DNA from: Sphingobacterium spiritivorum
GTDB taxonomy: Bacteria > Bacteroidota > Bacteroidia > Sphingobacteriales > Sphingobacteriaceae
Direction of reading: 5' to 3'
NCBI RefSeq assembly: GCF_016725325.1
Contig: NZ_CP068083.1
Coordinates: 1,240,001-1,304,000 of the forward strand
DNA: 64,000 nucleotides
The translations under genes were made by a program, and so were the position numbers. The notes beneath the pieces were generated by a model, which was not told where the DNA came from, searched no databases, and saw only the letters and a program-made list of their open reading frames with translations. Shown one piece after another: positions 51,186 to 58,232 of the stretch (its first letter is position 1; each line of letters starts with the position of its first letter).

Positions 51186-51208
51186 TTATTTATAATTATT
51201 CTAAATAA
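51186..51208. promoter_or_regulatory. Fur/PerR-like operator before the SIP gene
   Basis: TTATTTA and TAAATAA arms with a 9-bp spacer. The centre TTATAATTATTCTAA differs from the B. subtilis PerR box TTATAATNATTATAA at one position. It sits 31 bp upstream of a gene of iron uptake, where Fur-family repression would be expected. Confidence 0.6.
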
Positions 51209-51368
51209 GGTTATTTTTATTTTAGATCAGTTATTATCTTTTTACAAACGAGTGTTATGTGAACCAATCTCCTCAGCATCAGGAGTAATGTCTTAGGATG
51301 CTAAAAAAATAATAAATCTACCATTCAAGTAGAATATAAAAAAAACAATTATGTACATTTGATCCATC

Positions 51369-52541
51369 ATGAATAAAGATCAATCTAAAATCATACGCGA
51401 ACAAGCCGACCGTTCAGCGCAACGTGAACATTCGGTTCCTTTATACTTAACCTCAAGTTTCATTTTTGATAGTGCAGAGCAGGGCAGGGCTATCTTTGCA
51501 GAAGAAGAGCAAGGAATGGTGTATTCCAGATATGCTAACCCTAATACGACCGAACTGATCAATAAAGTGTGCATTATGGAGCAGGCTGAAGCAGGTCTGG
51601 CTTTTTCTTCCGGAATGGCTGCTGTTTTTGCTTCCTTTGCAGGCATTATAGAAAGCGGAGATCATATTGTTTCGTCCCGTGCGATATTCGGTTCTACACA
51701 TCAATTATTTACCCAGTTATTTCCAAAATGGGGAGTAACAACGACCTATGTCGATGCCGCTAATCCGGAAGAATGGGAAAAAGCAATACAACCTAATACA
51801 AAAATCATCTTTCTGGAATCTCCTTCTAATCCCGGACTGGAACTAGTCGATCTGGAATGGCTGGGTAAATTCAAAGAAAAATATCCGAATATCATCCTGT
51901 CTATAGATAACTGTTTTGCAACGCCTTATCTTCAAAAACCTATTTTATATGGTTTTGATCTGGTCATCCACTCTGCAACCAAATATATGGACGGCCAGGG
52001 GCGTGTTCTTGGAGGAATTGTGGTAGGAAAGCAGGAACTGATTGATAAACTGATGTTCTTTATCCGCCATACCGGTCCTGCACTATCTCCGTTTAATGCA
52101 TGGGTCATTTCCAAGAGCCTCGACACCCTTGGCTTGCGCATGGACAGACATAGCAGCAATGCGCTGGCATTGGCAGAAGCACTGGAGCATCATGCAGAAA
52201 TAGAGGATGTAAAATACCCTTTTCTTCCTTCTCATCCTCAATATGAACTGGCGAAGAAGCAGATGAAAGCCGGGGGTGGTATTGTGACATTTGTCGTTAA
52301 AGGTGGTTTCGAAAGAGCAAAAGCTTTCGTAGATCAACTGGAAATGATTTTGTACACTTCCAATCTTGGAGATTCACGCTCTATAGCTACACATCCGGCA
52401 TCAACGACGCATTCCAAACTAACGGAAGAAGAAAGATTGAATCTGGGAATCCGGCCGGGAAGCATACGCCTCTCAGTAGGTCTTGAAGATAAAGAGGACA
52501 TCATCGGAGATATCCTGCAAGCATTGGATAAAACCAAATAA
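51369..52541 (+). CDS. metZ: O-succinylhomoserine/O-acetylhomoserine sulfhydrylase, MetZ type
   Basis: PLP enzyme of methionine synthesis that makes homocysteine directly with sulfide. 390 residues of the Cys/Met-metabolism family: YSRYANPNTTELINKVCIME (about 52-71), SSGMAAVFASFAGI, FLESPSNPGLELVDL and the PLP lysine Lys205 in HSATKYMDGQGRVLGG. The last motif fits MetZ better than cystathionine gamma-synthase, though the acyl group on homoserine is not certain. TACATTTG (51354-51361) is just 7 bp before the ATG, suggesting a leaderless message. Single gene. Confidence 0.87.
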   Translation: MNKDQSKIIREQADRSAQREHSVPLYLTSSFIFDSAEQGRAIFAEEEQGMVYSRYANPNTTELINKVCIMEQAEAGLAFSSGMAAVFASFAGIIESGDHIVSSRAIFGSTHQLFTQLFPKWGVTTTYVDAANPEEWEKAIQPNTKIIFLESPSNPGLELVDLEWLGKFKEKYPNIILSIDNCFATPYLQKPILYGFDLVIHSATKYMDGQGRVLGGIVVGKQELIDKLMFFIRHTGPALSPFNAWVISKSLDTLGLRMDRHSSNALALAEALEHHAEIEDVKYPFLPSHPQYELAKKQMKAGGGIVTFVVKGGFERAKAFVDQLEMILYTSNLGDSRSIATHPASTTHSKLTEEERLNLGIRPGSIRLSVGLEDKEDIIGDILQALDKTK

Positions 52542-52579
52542 TATTAAGAAAGGCCGCAAATGCGGCCTTTCTTAATATT
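52540..52579. terminator. Shared terminator between metZ and tpx
   Basis: A perfect 19-bp inverted repeat with a 2-nt loop (arms 52540-52558 and 52561-52579) overlapping the metZ stop. It serves two convergent genes. Confidence 0.85.
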
Positions 52580-52590
52580 ATCGGATCTGC

Positions 52591-53091
52591 TTATTTTAAT
52601 GTTGCTAAAGCAGCATCATAATCAGGTTCATTTACAATTTCGGAAACCTGCTCTTCATAAACAACCTTTCCTTGTTCATCCAGTACAATGACCACGCGAC
52701 TCAATAATCCTGCTAAAGGTCCGTCTGTCAGTCTCAACTGGTAAGCATCAGAAAACGAAGAATCTTTGTATTCAGAAAGAGTCAGGACATTACTGATTCC
52801 TTCTGCAGCGCAGAAACGTCCCTGTGCAAAAGGTAAATCTTTGGAGATACACAGTACGGTCGTATTATCCAGATCTGCTGCCGCTTTATTAAAAGCACGG
52901 ACTGAAGCAGCACAGGTACCGGTGTCAATGCTTGGAAAGATATTTAACACGACTCTTTTTCCTTTAAAATCAGCAAGTGACTTATCAGAAAGATCTCCTG
53001 CAGTCAATTTAAAATCAGGAGCTTGCGAACCCACTTTAGGAAGGTCACCTTGTGTATGCACATCACTTCCTTTGAATGTAATTGTAGCCAT
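52591..53091 (-). CDS. tpx: Thiol peroxidase
   Basis: Thioredoxin-linked lipid and hydrogen peroxide reductase. 166 residues, the same size as E. coli Tpx. Peroxidatic Cys60 lies in [15 protein letters not shown] (DTPVCATSVR in many homologues) and resolving Cys94 in QGRFCAAEG. The thioredoxin-fold opening [15 protein letters not shown] is present. Third peroxide enzyme of the window with Bcp and catalase. Confidence 0.96.
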   Translation of the reverse strand: MATITFKGSDVHTQGDLPKVGSQAPDFKLTAGDLSDKSLADFKGKRVVLNIFPSIDTGTCAASVRAFNKAAADLDNTTVLCISKDLPFAQGRFCAAEGISNVLTLSEYKDSSFSDAYQLRLTDGPLAGLLSRVVIVLDEQGKVVYEEQVSEIVNEPDYDAALATLK

Positions 53092-53254
53092 AAATTATTG
53101 TCTTAGTATATTATTTGATACGCTTTAGTTTAGATTACTAAAGATACGACCAATAAAAATATTACACAAGATTTATTATTTTTCGCCAAAAATTTATTAT
53201 GTTAGCATTGTATTTTTACTATGCAAGGAAAAGTACTAACCAAATTATACAGGT

Positions 53255-54478
53255 ATGAAGAAATTATTATTCGCTTTGCTCTGTGCTTCCCCTTCCTTAC
53301 TATGGGCACAGGGATCTCAGGTAAACCTACAAAGTCCAAAATCTGTCGGTATGGGTGGAGCTGGTTCGGCTTATTTTATTGATGAAGCCTCCATCTTTTA
53401 CAGTCCTGGAGCATTGGCTAAAATGGATCATAATGCAGTAATGGTGGCTGGAAATGCGGTCATGTATAAGTCTGCTTTCCGCGAGTCAGGGAGTTCGGTT
53501 GTCAATCACACCAAGTCTCAGATATCACCTCCTTTTTCGCTTTTTGCAGCATTCGGCCCTAAAAACTCATGGTGGAAAGCCGGTATTGGCGTCTATACAC
53601 CTTACGGAGGTGGAGTAGATTGGGGTACAGAGTGGGCAGGAAGATTCAGTCTGGTCAGCCTTTCGTTAAGAGCCATCTACATACAGCCTACTTTAAGTTT
53701 TAAACTGACAGATAATTTCAGTATTGGTGGTGGATTTGTATACAACATCGGAAGTGTGGATTTAGAAAACTCTGTTCCTGTATTTTTTCCAGACGGAAGA
53801 GCGGGGTTAGCCACACTGAAAGGAACGGGCTCGGGTACCGGGTATAACGTGGGTGTGCATTACAATCTTGAAGATGATTTTGCGATCTCTCTGAGTTACC
53901 GTTCTAAAGTCGTTACCAAGTTAAAAGACGGAGATGCCCTGTTTGATGTACCTGAATCTGTAAGAAGTTCATTCCCTGAAGGCAATACTTTTACCTCTGA
54001 ACTACCTCTTCCTTCTACTTTTGCACTGGGCATAGCATTCCCGTTGTCTGAAAAAGTAAAAGTGGCTGTAGATGGTACTTTAATTGGTTATTCTATATAC
54101 AAAGAGCTTAATTTCGATTATAAAGAGAATACTGCAGCTCTGCAGGACACCCGTTCAGCCAAAAATTATGTGAATGCAGGTTCTGTCAAAGCAGGACTGG
54201 AGTACCTGGCATCTGAAAAATTGCAGTTACGTGTAGGTGGTGGTTATATGGCAACCCCTGTACAGGCAAATTATGTATATCCGGAAACACCAGACAACAC
54301 CCGTTACCTGATCTCAGGAGGATTCACATTCCATCCCTCCAGGAAATTTGATGTAACAGGTTCTTTTGCTTATCAACGTATTATGCCTAGAGAAGCAAAT
54401 AATGTGGAGAGTCATTTATCCGGAACCTATAAAACCAACATTTTCGCTCCCGGAGTTTCCGTAAGCTATAAATGGTAA
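53255..54478 (+). CDS. OmpP1/FadL-family outer-membrane hydrophobic-substrate transporter
   Basis: A 407-residue beta-barrel for long-chain fatty acids or other hydrophobic compounds. It begins with a signal peptide (KKLLFALLCASPSLLWAQ). The FadL-type N-terminal segment SPKSVGMGGAGSAYFIDEASIFYSPGAL (about 26-53) includes the NPA-like plug region. Strand repeats end at the terminal aromatic residue (VSVSYKW). The SGNH lipoprotein gene follows by 28 bp and is likely cotranscribed. Confidence 0.92.
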   Translation: MKKLLFALLCASPSLLWAQGSQVNLQSPKSVGMGGAGSAYFIDEASIFYSPGALAKMDHNAVMVAGNAVMYKSAFRESGSSVVNHTKSQISPPFSLFAAFGPKNSWWKAGIGVYTPYGGGVDWGTEWAGRFSLVSLSLRAIYIQPTLSFKLTDNFSIGGGFVYNIGSVDLENSVPVFFPDGRAGLATLKGTGSGTGYNVGVHYNLEDDFAISLSYRSKVVTKLKDGDALFDVPESVRSSFPEGNTFTSELPLPSTFALGIAFPLSEKVKVAVDGTLIGYSIYKELNFDYKENTAALQDTRSAKNYVNAGSVKAGLEYLASEKLQLRVGGGYMATPVQANYVYPETPDNTRYLISGGFTFHPSRKFDVTGSFAYQRIMPREANNVESHLSGTYKTNIFAPGVSVSYKW

Positions 54479-54506
54479 TTTTTTCAAACGCTAAAAAGAA
54501 TACGTC

Positions 54507-55823
54507 ATGAAAAGAAATAAACTATATGTAGGGTTAGCATTATTGGTTCTGGGAGTAGCTTCCTGTAAACCGGAAATCAAAGACTTTACACCTGCCGCAG
54601 GTGGCACAGCAAACTTTAGTAAATATATTGCCGTTGGTAATTCACTGACATCAGGTTTTGCGGATGGCGGATTATACCGGGAAGGCCAGCAAGTGGCATT
54701 TACCAATCTGATGGCTCAACAATTTAAACAAGTTGGCGGAGGGGAATTTACCACACCATTATTCAGTGAAGCACAAGCCAACGGATCCGGTTATATTCAA
54801 TTAGAATCGCTTGTAAACGGTCAGCCTGTGATGAAACAGATCACAGAAAATCTGGCTTATCGTTCTGCAAGCCCTAAGTTGCTAACCAAGTATACAGATC
54901 CTATTCAGAATCTTGGTGTACCGGGTATGCGTCTGGATCTTGCTTTCGTACCCCAATTTAGTTCTCTGAACATGTATTTCGAGCGCTTGTTACCAGATGA
55001 TCAGGTTGGCAAAAAAACATACTTTACCTATGCGACAGAGCATGATCATACATTCTTCAGCTTCTGGCTGGGAAATAACGATGCGCTTGGATATGCAACA
55101 AACGGTGCAGTATATAATCCGCTTGACCCAACAACAAAACTGACAGATCTGGCGACGTTCACTGGTGCATACCAGAATTTTATAAATGGATTAACGGCTA
55201 AAGGCTCTCAGGGTGTCGTAGCTACTATCCCGGATGTAACGGCTGTACCTTTCTTTACAACAGTTACCAGAACGGCTCTTTTAGCGGCAGCGAATGCAGC
55301 AGCTAAAGCGGCAAATCCCAATGCACCTGAAATTAAGGATATCTATATCGCAACCAAAACAACTCCGAGAGCAGCTACAGATAAGGATTACTTTGTTCTT
55401 CCTTTCTCTTCTGCGGGATTATTAGGCAAGCCAAATGGCGCTAATATTCCATATGGTCTGCATCCGGCAAATCCTGTAGCAGACAATTTTGTACTTGATG
55501 AAGCAGAAGCAGCTCAGGTGGTAACCCGTATCAATGAGTTTAATGCAGCTATCAAGTCTATCGCAACAGCAAAAGGTCTGGCTGTGGCAGATGTAAATGC
55601 CTTTTTAACTTCTGTAAAAAATGGCATCCGCATCAACGGACTGGCTGTAAGCAATAAGTTTATCACAGGAAATGCATTTTCACTGGATGGGATACACCTG
55701 ACTCCTATCGGAAATGCAATCGTAGCCAATGTATTTATCGATGCTATCAACAGCAAATATGGATCATCTGTCTCAAAAGTAGATGTATCACAATACAGAG
55801 GAGTGAAACTTCCGGTACAATAG
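54507..55823 (+). CDS. SGNH/GDSL-family lipoprotein
   Basis: 438 residues with lipobox GVASC (Cys20). SGNH hydrolase blocks: block I AVGNSLTSGFADGG with Ser46 as nucleophile, the GNND block (near LGNNDALGY) and block V DGIHLTPIGNA with Asp394 and His397. The motifs suggest a lipase or esterase held in the envelope. Position after a FadL-type porin suggests it hydrolyses lipids or esters whose products the porin imports. Substrate not determined. Confidence 0.9.
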   Translation: MKRNKLYVGLALLVLGVASCKPEIKDFTPAAGGTANFSKYIAVGNSLTSGFADGGLYREGQQVAFTNLMAQQFKQVGGGEFTTPLFSEAQANGSGYIQLESLVNGQPVMKQITENLAYRSASPKLLTKYTDPIQNLGVPGMRLDLAFVPQFSSLNMYFERLLPDDQVGKKTYFTYATEHDHTFFSFWLGNNDALGYATNGAVYNPLDPTTKLTDLATFTGAYQNFINGLTAKGSQGVVATIPDVTAVPFFTTVTRTALLAAANAAAKAANPNAPEIKDIYIATKTTPRAATDKDYFVLPFSSAGLLGKPNGANIPYGLHPANPVADNFVLDEAEAAQVVTRINEFNAAIKSIATAKGLAVADVNAFLTSVKNGIRINGLAVSNKFITGNAFSLDGIHLTPIGNAIVANVFIDAINSKYGSSVSKVDVSQYRGVKLPVQ

Positions 55824-55843
55824 ATCTTAAAACGAATCTTCAC

Positions 55844-55876
55844 AAGGCCGTCCCGAAATTCGGGACGGCCTTTTTT
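55844..55876 (+). terminator. Terminator of the FadL/SGNH unit
   Basis: Arms AAGGCCGTCCCGAA (55844-55857) and TTCGGGACGGCCTT (55859-55872), then TTTT. Strong GC-rich intrinsic terminator. Confidence 0.9.
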
Positions 55877-55894
55877 ATATCCATAAAGTTTAGC

Positions 55895-55902
55895 TAAATT
55901 TG
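55895..55902 (+). promoter_or_regulatory. -7 box before the OsmC gene
   Basis: TAAATTTG, 18 bp before the ATG at 55921; no clear TTG upstream. Confidence 0.4.
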
Positions 55903-55920
55903 TGTCTAAGGAAAAGAAAG

Positions 55921-56337
55921 ATGAAAGTATCATTAAATCGGGTAAATAAAGCTGTTCACTTTGAAGCAAACAGTGAACTCTCAGATGTAAAAGTTCACAT
56001 TGACGGATCTAAAGAAATCGGTGGTGAAGGCAAGGGCGTAAGGCCAATGGAATTGGTATTAATGGCCTTAGGATCCTGCAGTGTATTTGATCTGGTAAGC
56101 ATTCTGAATAAACAACGTCAGGAAATCGAAGACATACATGTTGATGTGGAAGGAAAACGTCGTGAGCAGATCCCTAACATTTTTACAGATATTCATATCA
56201 GCTTTACGGTGAAAGGTAATATTGATGAAGTAAAAGCGCAAAAAGCAGCTGAACTGGCTGTCAAAAAATACTGTTCAGTACATGATATGCTGGCCGCCGG
56301 AGGTGTTAATATCACCTATAGCATTAAGATCAATTAA
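55921..56337 (+). CDS. OsmC/Ohr-family peroxidase-like protein
   Basis: 138 residues from the ATG at 55921; an in-frame start seven codons earlier would fall in promoter sequence. The OsmC fold is shown by GEGKGVRPMELVLMALGSCSVFDLVSIL (about 35-62) with Cys53, and VKKYCSVHDMLAAGGVNI with Cys118. The two cysteines are the redox pair of the family, which detoxifies organic peroxides. OsmC, Ohr and YhfA subgroups are not separable here; the size and KYCSVHDML segment suggest YhfA-like. Monocistronic. Confidence 0.9.
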   Translation: MKVSLNRVNKAVHFEANSELSDVKVHIDGSKEIGGEGKGVRPMELVLMALGSCSVFDLVSILNKQRQEIEDIHVDVEGKRREQIPNIFTDIHISFTVKGNIDEVKAQKAAELAVKKYCSVHDMLAAGGVNITYSIKIN

Positions 56338-56394
56338 GGCCGATCTACAGTTTTCAAGAAAGCTATTGGGAGACAGTGAAGAAACGATAGTTCT

Positions 56395-56440
56395 TTAACC
56401 TCTCTCCCGATACAATCGGGATCTCTCCTTAAAAAGGATA
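56395..56440. repeat. CTCTCC-type dispersed repeat
   Basis: TTAACCTCTCTCCC, then a TCCCGAT/ATCGGGA hairpin (56405-56421) and CTCTCCTTAAAAAGGATAG. Related to 6768-6795 and 39919-40016. Confidence 0.55.
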
Positions 56441-56488
56441 GAAAATAGCATTGCCAAATACCTCTCACAAAATCTGTTGGGGATTAGG

Positions 56489-56986
56489 TTAATCAGGCAT
56501 ATTGATTAATTCTCTCAATACATCTTTTGTACTTTTTAAGGTTTTATCGGTTCCAAAATAAACATTATCAATTTTCCAGGACTCCTTCTTAATCAGTACG
56601 ACCTCATCTTTCCAGCTTTCTTTATAGCCGCTATTCGCGAACTGCACTGCAACAAAAGCACTGTCTCCTTTGATCTTTATTGTATCAATCTGAAACGTAT
56701 CCTGTCCTTCATATAAACTTGTAAAAATATCCCCTTCTATCATCAATGGCTTATCACTGGGATGATCACTTTTGGCAACTTTCTCCGCATCTTCATCTTC
56801 TCGGGCTATTGCTTTGTCGATCAAAGAGGCCAGATCAGAACTAATCAATTGACGGTCAACAGATCCGTAATGAACCTTGTTGCTAAAGAAATCCGTTATC
56901 GTTTTTCGGATTTCCGAATCGTCCTTTTTACTACAGCTTAATAAAAAGACAGCGAACAGACTTAGGATGAGTAAGAATCTCTTCAT
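56489..56986 (-). CDS. Small lipoprotein of unknown function
   Basis: 165 residues with a clear lipobox (LLSC, Cys18) and a charged start SKKDDSEIRKTITDFF. The body alternates polar strands and resembles small NTF2-like/DUF3828-type envelope lipoproteins: TDFFSNKV near the start and ESWKIDNVYFGT near the end. No enzymatic motif. It follows the membrane-protein gene on the same strand by 21 bp and probably shares its transcript. Confidence 0.75.
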   Translation of the reverse strand: MKRFLLILSLFAVFLLSCSKKDDSEIRKTITDFFSNKVHYGSVDRQLISSDLASLIDKAIAREDEDAEKVAKSDHPSDKPLMIEGDIFTSLYEGQDTFQIDTIKIKGDSAFVAVQFANSGYKESWKDEVVLIKKESWKIDNVYFGTDKTLKSTKDVLRELINMPD

Positions 56987-57007
56987 GATGTAATTATTGT
57001 GCTAATA

Positions 57008-58057
57008 CTATTTTCCATTCTCTCGTTTTTTCCAGATACGTTCGGCCCATCGACCAACAAACCAAAAGGAAACAGCCAAAATTAAAAAGAAAATAGTACG
57101 ATTAATATTATCCCACAAATATTCCACAAACCGGGTATACAGATTGAGGATAAAGAATACAAAACCAATCTCTCTGGTCACATTATCTTTGGACTTCAGT
57201 CCGTAAACCACCAGACCCGCTGACACTAATGTAGATAATAGTCCCCAATAAAAAATATGAAACTGCCTCACACGTGTCCAGGCTTCAAAGTCACTGTAGT
57301 TTCCAAATATGGAGAGACACCACAGCGCAATCATAGTATAAAGAAGTCCGACTACATAGGAGGTCGATTGAAATTCGACCAGTGGCTTGAAACGAGGTTG
57401 AACAAAAATTGCAAATCCCGTTACCAGCACTCCAAAAATAGTGAAGCGTAATGGATAATTCATCCCCCAGAACCTAAATCCCCAGTCGCTATGATAGGCT
57501 GTTTCTGTAGCAAACCATACACCCAGACTGATCAGTGTAAATGTCCAGATCAGTTTGGAATCCAGCTTTACGGCCAGAATACCATATATAGCTACCGATA
57601 ATAAAAAAAGCAAAGAGAAATGCATTTCGTTTCTATCCAGTACCTGTCCCAGAAATCCTATACTGGTAGCCGTTGAAAAGGCTCCCGCCAGCATTAATGT
57701 CTCATTGGAAAATGTTTTTTCAGGAAACTTTTCCTTATTTCGGAATCCGAGAAAATAAAATAAGGCTGCTAGTGCGGCAAAGAATATAAAAAATACAATA
57801 TTAGGTGCTTCGTAAAACCTTTTTACAAAATCAAGAAAGGTATCATCGACAAATAAAGAAAGGACTGAAAAAACCAAAGAAGCCAATGCGATCCAGAAAG
57901 CATATTTGGCCAGCATTCCCCACTCAAAATTCTTAACCTCCATTGAATTCCTAAGCTCTTCCGCTACCTGATCATTCACGTATCCATGCTTCTGCCAATG
58001 GGTAATGGCAGAATCCAACGTCTCCTTTTCCTGCTTACTTACGTCAATTTTTTCCAA
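57008..58057 (-). CDS. Multi-pass membrane protein, DUF2157-like
   Basis: 349 residues. A cytosolic N-terminal region of about 50 residues (KETLDSAITHWQKHGYVNDQVAEEL, partly like DUF2157 starts) is followed by about eight to ten hydrophobic helices between residues 50 and 340. They end in a basic tail (RIWKKRENGK). No conserved catalytic motif is seen. Function unknown. It is divergent from uvrA and first gene of a two-gene unit with the small lipoprotein. Confidence 0.75.
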   Translation of the reverse strand: MEKIDVSKQEKETLDSAITHWQKHGYVNDQVAEELRNSMEVKNFEWGMLAKYAFWIALASLVFSVLSLFVDDTFLDFVKRFYEAPNIVFFIFFAALAALFYFLGFRNKEKFPEKTFSNETLMLAGAFSTATSIGFLGQVLDRNEMHFSLLFLLSVAIYGILAVKLDSKLIWTFTLISLGVWFATETAYHSDWGFRFWGMNYPLRFTIFGVLVTGFAIFVQPRFKPLVEFQSTSYVVGLLYTMIALWCLSIFGNYSDFEAWTRVRQFHIFYWGLLSTLVSAGLVVYGLKSKDNVTREIGFVFFILNLYTRFVEYLWDNINRTIFFLILAVSFWFVGRWAERIWKKRENGK

Positions 58058-58178
58058 TAGAGTAGTTTTTTAAAGAAACAAAATACAAAGATTAATCCAA
58101 CTTATCAAAAGCATCATTTTAAAATCAAAATTCACGACTTCTTTACGATCAGGCCAATCATAATCTTTTAAAATTCTG

Positions 58179-58186
58179 TACCTTTG
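58179..58186 (+). promoter_or_regulatory. -7 promoter box for uvrA
   Basis: TACCTTTG, identical to the rRNA -7 boxes, 46 bp before the chosen uvrA ATG. No TTG at normal spacing. Confidence 0.5.
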
Positions 58187-58232
58187 CACTTTGCTGTTTT
58201 CTGAACGGCTTAAAGCTAACTCTTGCAGGTTC

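Noticed and set aside
58191..58232. Longer start for uvrA
   Set aside because: It would begin only a few bases after the -7 box, near the likely transcription start, and lacks UvrA character.
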